From Candidatus Nitrosocosmicus sp. (GTDB lineage: Archaea > Thermoproteota > Nitrososphaeria > Nitrososphaerales > Nitrososphaeraceae): a stretch of DNA of 5,794 bases. Positions 1 through 4,595 of the stretch are shown piece after piece. The notes under the pieces are model-generated. The model saw nothing but the letters and a program-made list of their open reading frames with translations, ran no database searches and was not told the DNA's origin. A program made the position numbers and the translations under genes. The first letter of the stretch is position 1. Every line of letters starts with the position of its first letter. Location of the stretch: contig JAKDMR010000150.1 of NCBI GenBank assembly GCA_030452275.1, positions 1 through 5,794 of the forward strand, given 5' to 3'.

Positions 1-28
1 ATCTATATCATTATGACCGATATTTAGT

Positions 29-343
29 ATGACATTCTATTTAGTAGAAGCCTCTCCGAGGAGCAATATTTCTGAGATTCGCTACGATATAGACCATGAC
101 ATGATTCAAACTTTAGTGTCATTTGGAAAGTCATTACAATATGGTCTACAAAATGCCAGACGTGGAAATGATAAGTACGCGATGCAGATAGAGAAGATTA
201 TTGTTTACCACCTTTAGCGATGGAACGAGAAGGCAATTTTGGATCGGTTCTTTGATGATATCAAAGTGGAAGGTGTTTCCTCTGCAGAGTACGGATTGGA
301 TAAAATTAGAGATAGACAATCCTTTTGGACCGTATTAAATTAA
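29..343 (+). pseudogene. Broken small gene, two compensating frameshifts
   Basis: The reading frame opens at ATG 29 (MTFYLVEASPRSN...) and stops at TAG 215-217. The same frame continues directly afterwards with a sensible protein tail (AILDRFFDDIKVEGVSSAEY... to TAA 341-343). Between about 185 and 231 the sensible protein lies in another frame (REDYCLPPLAMERE). Reading frame 2, then frame 1, then frame 2 gives one continuous protein of about 104 residues: an apparent 1-base loss near 174-190 and a 1-base gain near 231-232. Either this is a recently decayed gene or the sequence contains two indel errors. The acidic DYCLPPLAMER-type segment reads like a conserved core, and I believe a similar small family occurs in Nitrososphaerota, but I cannot name it or give a function. 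A TATA-like CTATATCA lies about 24 nt upstream of ATG 29, consistent with a leaderless gene. Confidence 0.6.
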
Positions 344-407
344 CTTCGCGAATACATGGAGAATAGACCATAATTATTTGTTTATAAGATACGGTAAAAA
401 GGAAGCA

Positions 408-420
408 TATTTTTTTTCTT
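408..420 (+). terminator. T-run terminator, plus strand
   Basis: An eight-T run (410-417) followed by CTT lies about 65 nt after the stop of the broken gene at 29-343. Archaeal intrinsic termination needs mainly a U-rich stretch. No hairpin precedes it. Confidence 0.4.
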
Positions 421-450
421 ATATGCAATAAGATTTCGGAATATTTAGAA

Positions 451-467
451 AATAAAAATAAAAAAAA
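451..467 (-). terminator. T-rich terminator, minus strand
   Basis: On the minus strand, immediately after the stop codon of the gene at 473-823, the transcript would run into T8-A-T5-A-TT (the A8 run is at 460-467 on the plus strand). This is a good archaeal oligo-U terminator. It lies back to back with the plus-strand T-run at 410-417. Confidence 0.5.
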
Positions 468-472
468 GGAAA

Positions 473-823
473 TTATGGACAATCAACAGAGGACTGGTTT
501 GGTAATTGCATACAATCCTCTTGTATGTTTATTTCGTCACTTTCAGCTGCGGTAATATTTGGATTACTTATGTTGGTATCATTTGAAAAAATGTCTGCAT
601 TGCTACCCTCAATACTTTCAAATTCTTCAATTGTCTCGGGGCCGGTTAAGTTCAATGGAGAATAATAGGCCTCAGAATTATTTTTAGTCCCTACTTCGCC
701 TGGAGTTCCATTTATTATTTGGGCAACTGCGATATCAGGAAGTGGTCCTGCAAATGCGGTTGCAAAAAGGGCAAAAATAGTCGGCACCATTACAATCATT
801 AATGTATTGTTTGTTAGATTCAT
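473..823 (-). CDS. Small secreted, sequon-rich protein
   Basis: This 116-residue protein starts at ATG 821-823. Residues about 8-33 form a hydrophobic signal segment (MIVMVPTIFALFATAFAG) and cleavage is likely near A34-Q35 (AVAQ), a pattern common in secreted proteins of ammonia-oxidising archaea. The mature part is acidic (EFESIEGS, AAESDEINIQED) and carries seven N-x-S/T sequons (N38, N48, N58, N81, N84, N89, N109), so it may be glycosylated at the cell surface. Cys104 and Cys115 near the C-terminus could form a disulfide. No known domain is recognised and the function is unknown. A TATA-like TTTTAATTT at 845-853 is centred about 26 nt before the ATG, supporting a leaderless transcript and this start. 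It is a single gene, divergent from the tRNA-integrase unit to the right. Confidence 0.75.
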   Translation of the reverse strand: MNLTNNTLMIVMVPTIFALFATAFAGPLPDIAVAQIINGTPGEVGTKNNSEAYYSPLNLTGPETIEEFESIEGSNADIFSNDTNISNPNITAAESDEINIQEDCMQLPNQSSVDCP

Positions 824-844
824 TACATTTGTTAATATAGGGTC

Positions 845-853
845 AAATTAAAA
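845..853 (-). promoter_or_regulatory. TATA-like box for gene 473-823
   Basis: TTTTAATTT on the minus strand is centred about 26 nt upstream of the ATG at 823. This is the spacing expected for an archaeal TATA box driving a leaderless mRNA. Confidence 0.4.
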
Positions 854-895
854 CATTTTGTCCATCCAATACCTCCATAGGAATCAAACTATACT

Positions 896-922
896 TGAAT
901 GTCCTGAATGTCCTGAATATCC
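896..922. repeat. Threefold 9-bp tandem repeat
   Basis: Three head-to-tail copies of TGAATGTCC: 896-904, 905-913 (identical) and 914-922 (TGAATATCC, one change). The repeat sits between the divergent gene 473-823 and the tRNA-integrase promoter. It could be an operator array or simple slippage. It lies in no convincing ORF. Confidence 0.7.
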
Positions 923-1055
923 AACTTTTCAAAGTGGTTCCATACCTAGCTCCAGGGGAAGCGTATGTCTAAATTGAAAATGGGCAGTATTATACGAAGA
1001 ATAGTAAGTTACGACCAAAAACAATCATATAAATATTTCAAGATTAAATCACAAT

Positions 1056-1066
1056 AAATTATATAA
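1056..1066 (+). promoter_or_regulatory. Promoter of the tRNA fragment and integrase
   Basis: The A/T-only AAATTATATAA is an archaeal TATA-like box. A start about 25-27 nt downstream of its centre falls near 1086-1090, just ahead of the tRNA 5' end at 1099. It was presumably the original tRNA promoter. With the tRNA truncated, the transcript would run on into the integrase. ATATAAATAT at 1027-1036 is an alternative box. Confidence 0.5.
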
Positions 1067-1098
1067 CTGCCAACAAGATACATATCAAAAGAAGAGAA

Positions 1099-1141
1099 GG
1101 GTCCGTAGCGTAGTCAGGATATCGCGGCGGTCTTCGGAACC
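1099..1141 (+). tRNA. Truncated tRNA-Arg(UCG), 5' portion only (att site)
   Basis: The segment folds as the 5' part of a tRNA. Acceptor strand GGGTCCG is at 1099-1105, TA at positions 8-9, and the D-stem GCG (1108-1110) pairs with CGC (1123-1125) around a loop containing GG at 18-19. The anticodon arm follows: GCGGT, loop CTTCGGA (1132-1138, U33 and anticodon TCG at 1134-1136), then ACC (1139-1141), which pairs with GGT. The expected GC completing the stem is replaced by TT. No T-arm and no CGGACCC acceptor 3' strand occurs anywhere in the window. The fragment ends 10 nt before the integrase start. The break lies in the anticodon stem, so this is probably the left attachment site of an integrated element, with the intact tRNA expected at the far end. 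An intron is unlikely, because no 3' half follows. Confidence 0.8.
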
Positions 1142-1159
1142 TTGTAAGGAAATGGTTCC
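1136..1159 (+). promoter_or_regulatory. Hairpin across tRNA/integrase junction and start codon
   Basis: GGAACC (1136-1141, last bases of the tRNA fragment) is perfectly complementary to GGTTCC (1154-1159, first integrase codons), with a 12-nt loop. The loop contains the only Shine-Dalgarno-like stretch (AAGGA, 1146-1150) and the AT of the integrase start codon, whose G is in the stem. It could modulate integrase translation or form recombinase half-sites. A 6-bp match may also be chance. Confidence 0.4.
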
Positions 1160-2099
1160 TCAGACAATAAATTCGAATTTACAATCGTTTGAAATAAACA
1201 ATGATCCTTCTAAAACAGAAGTACAGATTAATTCAAATGGCACTCAACTTGCTGTCGATTGGGAAGGATACAGAGCATACTTGAATAATCTCAACAAGTC
1301 TAAGAAGGAAATACAAAATAAGGTTGGATATGGTAAGGCCTATTCTTATATCTTACAGACAGGAAACGCACAGGACTTGATGAAAGTCTCCAATGGATGC
1401 AGGGTCCACGCGATGAGAGCATTATCAACTCTATCCAAATATATTGGCCATTATGATGAATGGATGAAAATTGTAAAGAAATATCAATTGAAATGGAAGA
1501 ATGAAAACTACAATTCTCTAAATACGTTTAAGAACATATTTGGAATTGATGAGGGAAGTGATCAAAGTCTTCCAAAAATGATTGAGTGGATAAAGACATG
1601 TATTTCTGAATTACCTAAAGATGTTGGTCATATTTTACTTTTCAATACCTTAACAGGACTTAGACCTGAAGAAGCACAAAAAGCCATTTATCTTATCAAG
1701 ACAAAAAGAGAAGAATATATCAATAAGGACAAAGGATTACTTTTACATTATCTATATCCAACTATATTCTTCAGGACAACTAAAATATGCTACATATCAG
1801 TAATAAACAAGAATATTCTAGATTTGGTTAAATTTATCGAACTTAGAGATTCATACTATTATACAGTGAGGAGTGCTTTTGATAGAAGCAGACTGAAAAT
1901 GAACATGTATTACTGTCGCAAGGTCTTTGCTACCTATCTACGAAATAAAGGAATAGAACCAGAGATTATCGATTTATTGCAGGGAAGGATTAGCAGTTCC
2001 GTGTTTGTCAATCATTACTATAGACCAGACATTAACGAGATAATCACCAAAAGGATAAGACCAGTATTGGATGAGTTAAGGGCAGAATTAATATATTAA
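1152..2099 (+). CDS. int: Archaeal tyrosine recombinase (integrase)
   Basis: This 315-residue protein catalyses site-specific integration and excision of a mobile element through a covalent 3'-phosphotyrosine intermediate. The N-terminal region (about 33-120) is helical and basic, as expected for an arm/core-binding domain. The catalytic domain (about 135-312) shows Arg171 in NTLTGLRPEEA, a likely beta-hairpin Lys211 (FRTTK), Tyr253-x-x-Arg256 in the HxxR box (YYCRKVFATYLRNKG), the LLQGR box (Gly278-Arg279) and a nucleophile at Tyr289 or Tyr290 in NHYYRPD. Replacing the box-II His by Tyr and GH by GR fits the archaeal plasmid/virus integrases rather than bacterial XerC/D. All key residues are present and the gene is uninterrupted, unlike SSV-type integrases split by integration. 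ATG 1152 has only a too-close AAGGA before it, so expression probably comes from the tRNA promoter. It converges with the unit at 2113-2416 across a 13-nt gap. Confidence 0.92.
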   Translation: MVPQTINSNLQSFEINNDPSKTEVQINSNGTQLAVDWEGYRAYLNNLNKSKKEIQNKVGYGKAYSYILQTGNAQDLMKVSNGCRVHAMRALSTLSKYIGHYDEWMKIVKKYQLKWKNENYNSLNTFKNIFGIDEGSDQSLPKMIEWIKTCISELPKDVGHILLFNTLTGLRPEEAQKAIYLIKTKREEYINKDKGLLLHYLYPTIFFRTTKICYISVINKNILDLVKFIELRDSYYYTVRSAFDRSRLKMNMYYCRKVFATYLRNKGIEPEIIDLLQGRISSSVFVNHYYRPDINEIITKRIRPVLDELRAELIY

Positions 2100-2112
2100 T
2101 TGTAATCTTTCA

Positions 2113-2256
2113 TTAACCTTGATCATTATGGGCAACATTTTTGTCGTGCATTTGTTTGATAAAATATTCGAAAGATTTTCTCATATCTATATTATCGTCA
2201 ATTAACATTAATTTCTTCTTTCTTAATCGTTCTATTTCTTTTACTGATTCATCCAT
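2113..2256 (-). CDS. 47-aa charged protein downstream of AbrB
   Basis: A short ORF starts at ATG 2254-2256, 7 nt after the stop of the AbrB-type gene on the same strand, and ends at TAA 2113-2115, 13 nt from the integrase stop. The product is highly charged and mostly helical: MDESVKEIERLRKKK..., a middle MRKSFEYFIKQM segment and a polar tail NVAHNDQG. There is no signal peptide and no cysteine. The tight spacing with no independent promoter or Shine-Dalgarno sequence suggests co-transcription and translational coupling with the regulator. Function unknown. Its position resembles the partner gene of an AbrB/MazE-type antitoxin pair, but the protein is shorter than typical PIN or MazF toxins and shows none of their motifs, so that reading is speculative. 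Confidence 0.5.
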   Translation of the reverse strand: MDESVKEIERLRKKKLMLIDDNIDMRKSFEYFIKQMHDKNVAHNDQG

Positions 2257-2263
2257 GTCAAAC

Positions 2264-2416
2264 TCATTTGATTATTCTGATATGTCCATTTCTAGTCTCA
2301 ACATATGTTAAGAAATCCCCCTCCTTAACTCGCAGTTTTTCCCTTACTTTAACAGGTATTGTGACTATACCTCTCTTTAAAATTCTGGAATCTCCTATTA
2401 CTTTCCCTTTATTCAT
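2264..2416 (-). CDS. AbrB/MazE/SpoVT-fold DNA-binding protein
   Basis: This 50-residue swapped-hairpin AbrB-type domain has SRILKRGIVTIPVKVREKL followed by RVKEGDFLTYVET and a final strand HIRIIK. The family pattern (hydrophobic-K/R-G-x-VTIP-x-x-[IV]R-x-x-L-x-[VI]-x-x-GD) is complete. Such proteins dimerise and bind DNA as local regulators or antitoxins. Start choice is uncertain. ATG 2416 (MNKGKVIG) gives the compact family length. ATG 2449 and ATG 2491 (75 aa, with AAGGAA just upstream) are also in frame but add a hydrophobic N-terminal extension unlike the family. The AT-rich intergenic box at 2506-2516 is shared with the divergent zinc-ribbon gene. With the small gene at 2113-2256 it forms a two-gene unit beside the integrase, a usual place for an element's regulator. 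Confidence 0.85.
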   Translation of the reverse strand: MNKGKVIGDSRILKRGIVTIPVKVREKLRVKEGDFLTYVETRNGHIRIIK

Positions 2417-2505
2417 AATATATATTGTCAAAAAGTCTTTGAAAAACATAAGGTCCTGAATAACATAGTGTAGGATTTTATTAGGAGACATTACTTATTT
2501 CCTTA

Positions 2506-2516
2506 CAATATTATGG
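2506..2516 (+). promoter_or_regulatory. TATA-like box, zinc-ribbon gene (possibly bidirectional)
   Basis: CAATATTATGG is centred about 25 nt upstream of GTG 2535, the spacing for a leaderless start. The near-symmetric AATATT core reads similarly on the other strand and could also serve the divergent AbrB unit, whose transcript would then begin near 2486. Confidence 0.45.
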
Positions 2517-2534
2517 TTCTTGACATTAATTGCT

Positions 2535-2756
2535 GTGAGCTGCAATGGGCTATGTATAAGATACAGAGCTAAAAGAAACCATGAAATTCCATCCAGGTAT
2601 AAAGAAGGTCAAAAAAGATGTAGCGTATGTGAGATATTTATAAATTGGAATGGAAGTACGTATTGTCCCTGCTGTAACTATAAGTTAAGAACAAGGTCAT
2701 TTCGTGGGTGGGAAATGAGGAAAAGGTATAGAGAAGAAACCGTAAAGCGATATTAA
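2535..2756 (+). CDS. Small zinc-ribbon protein
   Basis: This 73-residue basic protein carries three cysteine clusters: CNGLC at residues 3-7, CSVC at 29-32 and CPCC at 44-47. The last two form a zinc ribbon (C-x2-C...C-x2-C) around the strand EIFINWNGSTY. The C-terminus is rich in Arg/Lys (RGWEMRKRYREETVKRY), suggesting nucleic-acid binding. I recognise it as a small family recurrent in Nitrososphaerota (CNGLCIRY...CxVCEIFIxWxGxxCPCCxYxLR), where several paralogs per genome occur; function unknown. GTG 2535 is chosen over TTG 2520 because a TATA-like box sits about 25 nt upstream and the product then begins right at the conserved CNGLC motif. The frame is open upstream to 2469 but has no ATG. 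It is divergent from the AbrB gene. Confidence 0.85.
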   Translation: MSCNGLCIRYRAKRNHEIPSRYKEGQKRCSVCEIFINWNGSTYCPCCNYKLRTRSFRGWEMRKRYREETVKRY

Positions 2757-2911
2757 TTGATTGGATTCTTTTAAGAGACAGTAATCATTATTAAATCATC
2801 ATGGACTTTTGCAAAGTATTTTCATCTATAAACCACCTGTGGATTTCTTTTCTAGTCTGCTAATCCTCAGGTACAATGAGTATTAAATATGCTATGTTAA
2901 AGAATTAGAAC

Positions 2912-2925
2912 TTATATTATTATAC
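2912..2925 (+). promoter_or_regulatory. TATA-like box for gene 2946-3476
   Basis: TTATATTATTATAC lies 21-34 nt upstream of GTG 2946, matching a leaderless archaeal promoter. The rest of 2757-2945 shows no convincing gene on either strand. Confidence 0.5.
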
Positions 2926-2945
2926 GTTGAAAGCTATGTTATTCT

Positions 2946-3476
2946 GTGAATAATTGTTTCAAAATAATAGCCATTATAAATTGCTACTGTCTACTTATGA
3001 TGGCGACATTAGGTTCATTTTACTTTACAAATACTTTTAATTTAGTTTTCGCTCAGAGTGAGCTTAACAATACTATTCCTACCAATACGATCGCAAATGA
3101 GACATGGTTGAGTAAAAGAGACAATCTAAATATTACAATAAAACTTGACCCAAAGGTTCCCCTAATTGACAAATGGACTCTAATTCAATTTGAAGTTCGT
3201 AAATTGGATTCGGGTAATTTAGTTAACAGCAGTTTAACTTCAAATATAACTATAACGGATCACGACGGAAGATTGTTTAAATTTCCAGAGCAAATTATAT
3301 CAAATGGAAAATTCTCTGTAGAATACATATTTCCTGATGATGGACAGCACAGAATAATATTACAATTTTACAAGAATTCGACTGCATTTACGGTTGCTTC
3401 GTTTGTACTAAATATTCCTCATCCACAACCATCCAATGACTTTTTATCTTGGTTATTCCAACCAAGACTGTACTAG
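2946..3476 (+). CDS. Secreted beta-sandwich protein
   Basis: This 176-residue protein starts at GTG 2946. The N-terminus holds one lysine (K6) and a hydrophobic stretch to about residue 36, ending in NLVFAQ, a probable signal-peptidase site after A36. The mature domain (about 58-158) is rich in alternating beta strands: NITIKLDPKVPLIDKWTLI, then FEVRKLDSGNLV, ITITDHDGRLFKFPE, GKFSVEYIFPDDGQHRIILQ and FVLNIPHP. This is the arrangement of a small immunoglobulin-like or YtkA-like sandwich. The FPDDGQHRIILQ motif is typical of secreted proteins I associate with ammonia-oxidising archaea. There are six sequons in the mature part (N41, N51, N62, N94, N100, N144). It has no transmembrane anchor except the signal. 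The role is unknown, probably extracellular. ATG 2997 is a later alternative start. It converges with another secreted gene. Confidence 0.78.
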   Translation: MNNCFKIIAIINCYCLLMMATLGSFYFTNTFNLVFAQSELNNTIPTNTIANETWLSKRDNLNITIKLDPKVPLIDKWTLIQFEVRKLDSGNLVNSSLTSNITITDHDGRLFKFPEQIISNGKFSVEYIFPDDGQHRIILQFYKNSTAFTVASFVLNIPHPQPSNDFLSWLFQPRLY

Positions 3477-3513
3477 AAAAATCTGGACAAAATTAGACAT
3501 TCATATACAGCTT

Positions 3514-3538
3514 GATATCTTTTGTAGATATTTCTTTT
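3514..3538 (+). terminator. Hairpin plus T-rich terminator between convergent genes
   Basis: ATATCT (3515-3520) pairs with AGATAT (3526-3531) across TTTGT, followed by TTCTTTTC. It lies in the 61-nt gap after the stop of 2946-3476 and ends at the stop codon of the convergent gene. Confidence 0.45.
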
Positions 3539-3921
3539 CAAAGAACACGTTCTGCATATGCTCCTGCAGTATAATGGTCAAAGTCCTCTACACTCATAAG
3601 GAAACTAAATCTCTCTACTAGACCAGGCTCATAAACTGTAAAGGGACCTGTAATGAATCTGCTAGTTTCTCTTATTGTGCTGTTATCTGCATCATACAAG
3701 GTAACATCAAATTTAATATTCATCACATTTTCAGTAGAGTTGTTAAGTACAATTCCAGTAACAGAAATTAATCCTGTTGCACTGTCTGTTATGGATATAT
3801 TAGATGTAGATAACAGGATGATATTAGGCTGAGAATTAGTTAAAGTGTCACTGATTTGCCCCATAGATGGATAAGAGAATATCGAGAACAAAAGTGTCGA
3901 AAATGCTATAGTAACAAGCAA
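3538..3921 (-). CDS. Secreted FxLYD-like protein
   Basis: This 127-residue protein starts at TTG 3919-3921. The N-terminal hydrophobic segment (LVTIAFSTLLFSIFS) ends near PSMGQ, a likely signal peptide. The mature domain (about 32-127) is a single beta-rich module: SATGLISVTGIVLNNS, then MNIKFDVTLYDADNSTI, then FTVYEPGLVERFSF and a C-terminal DHYTAGAYAERVL. The V-x-G-x-V-x-N plus F-x-V-x-L-Y-D pattern matches FxLYD-type domains found on surface proteins. Function unknown. A GGAG (3930-3933 on the plus strand) 8 nt upstream supports the TTG. The frame stays open further upstream (YYKRSGVII precedes the TTG and would improve the signal n-region), but no ATG/GTG is available there, so the true start may be non-canonical or damaged. 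It is convergent with 2946-3476. Confidence 0.75.
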   Translation of the reverse strand: MLVTIAFSTLLFSIFSYPSMGQISDTLTNSQPNIILLSTSNISITDSATGLISVTGIVLNNSTENVMNIKFDVTLYDADNSTIRETSRFITGPFTVYEPGLVERFSFLMSVEDFDHYTAGAYAERVL

Positions 3922-4079
3922 AATGATAACTCCAGATCTTTTATAGTATATCTGAGATATATGTTAAATAGCAAACACAGGTTATTAAGGTTCAAAATCT
4001 TCTGTATAAGGTGACCTAATATATCAAAATAAATGTAGGTTCTTTTACATAAGCGAATAAAAATTGTTGCAGGTCAAAA

Positions 4080-4143
4080 GTAATAAAGGCTGATGATGAG
4101 CCCCATCTATTATTGAACAAATCTACTTTGTAGCCTTTATTAC
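4080..4143. repeat. 64-bp inverted-repeat element / candidate structured RNA
   Basis: A perfect 12-bp inverted repeat, GTAATAAAGGCT (4080-4091) and AGCCTTTATTAC (4132-4143), encloses 40 nt. Inside are two more potential hairpins: GGCT-GATGATG-AGCC (4088-4102, competing for the end of the outer stem) and ACAAA-TCTAC-TTTGT (4117-4131). ATGATGA (4093-4099) matches a C box, but no CTGA D box is present. No ORF crosses it. It could be a structured small RNA or a short MITE-like element. Confidence 0.5.
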
Positions 4144-4204
4144 CCAGTGTCTCACACCATGTCATTTAGATGTTTTTATCGCCAATTCAAAACTAAACTG
4201 TATC

Positions 4205-4395
4205 ATGGCAAAAGTAAGTAGGTACAAAGCCAATGAATTTAACTAACTGGAGGTGTATATTCGTTCTAGAATAACAACCTCTTGCTTGCTTATGCCACAC
4301 TGTATGATGAAATACTTGATACTGTTCCTGAATGGCGACAATAAATGTGTAACATGATATTTAAAGCTATACAGAATCTTTTAAATCATAAATAA
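4205..4395 (+). pseudogene. Decayed small gene remnant
   Basis: ATG 4205 opens MAKVSRYKANEFN and stops at TAA 4244. Directly after, in the frame starting at 4246, the sequence reads TGGVYSF-stop-NNNLLLAYATLYDEILDTVPEWRQ-stop-MCNMIFKAIQNLLNHK-stop (TAA 4393-4395). The segments have coding-like composition and join into one plausible 60-65 residue mostly helical protein if one 1-base loss (near 4243-4246) and two nonsense changes (4267-4269, 4342-4344) are assumed. A TATA-like TTTTTATC at 4173-4180 sits about 28 nt before the ATG, where a leaderless promoter should be. I cannot name the family. It may instead be noncoding sequence with chance open stretches. Confidence 0.35.
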
Positions 4396-4475
4396 GAATT
4401 GGTCAATTGATTTTGATAACTAAATTCTATTATAGAAAAGATGTATAATGGATGGTCCCAATCCACAGATAGGCA

Positions 4476-4505
4476 ATTTCAATTCGAGATCTGAAAGATT
4501 GAAAT
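4476..4505. repeat. Weak 8-bp inverted repeat
   Basis: ATTTCAAT (4476-4483) and ATTGAAAT (4498-4505) form an AT-rich inverted repeat with a 14-nt spacer. Otherwise 4396-4566 shows no gene. It could be an operator or chance in AT-rich DNA. Confidence 0.25.
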
Positions 4506-4566
4506 AATTATATGTATTTATATTTAGGTACTAAAATAGTTACAAATTCCATCTAAATCTTTGGTT

Positions 4567-4576
4567 GTTATATACA
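4567..4576 (+). promoter_or_regulatory. TATA-like box for gene 4596-5078
   Basis: GTTATATACA is centred about 24 nt upstream of ATG 4596, implying a leaderless mRNA. No Shine-Dalgarno sequence precedes the ATG. Confidence 0.5.
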
Positions 4577-4595
4577 ATGTTACTTCAAAATATTT

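Noticed and set aside
1099..1141. Split tRNA 5' half for trans-splicing
   Set aside because: The sequence runs past the usual 37/38 junction into paired anticodon stem, no GC-rich trans-pairing tail follows, and an integrase is adjacent. Integration explains it better.
1099..1183. Complete or intron-containing tRNA, using TTCGAAT at 1172-1178 as a T-loop
   Set aside because: The flanking bases give only two pairs of a T-stem, no acceptor strand CGGACCC follows, and the stretch lies inside the integrase reading frame.
2268..2459. Plus-strand ORF opposite the AbrB gene
   Set aside because: It is antisense to a clear AbrB domain, and its hydrophobic composition is what the complement of that gene yields.
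3436..3621. Plus-strand ORF across the convergent gap
   Set aside because: It overlaps the 3' ends of two better-supported genes and crosses their terminator. Its Cys/Ile-rich composition is not protein-like.
3979..4000. tRNA T-arm-like GGTTCAAAA
   Set aside because: Only a weak 4-bp stem with a wobble pair, and no anticodon or acceptor arm around it.
4093..4143. Box C/D guide RNA
   Set aside because: A C-box match exists (ATGATGA), but no D box (CTGA) occurs at the 3' side, and no D'/C' pair is seen.
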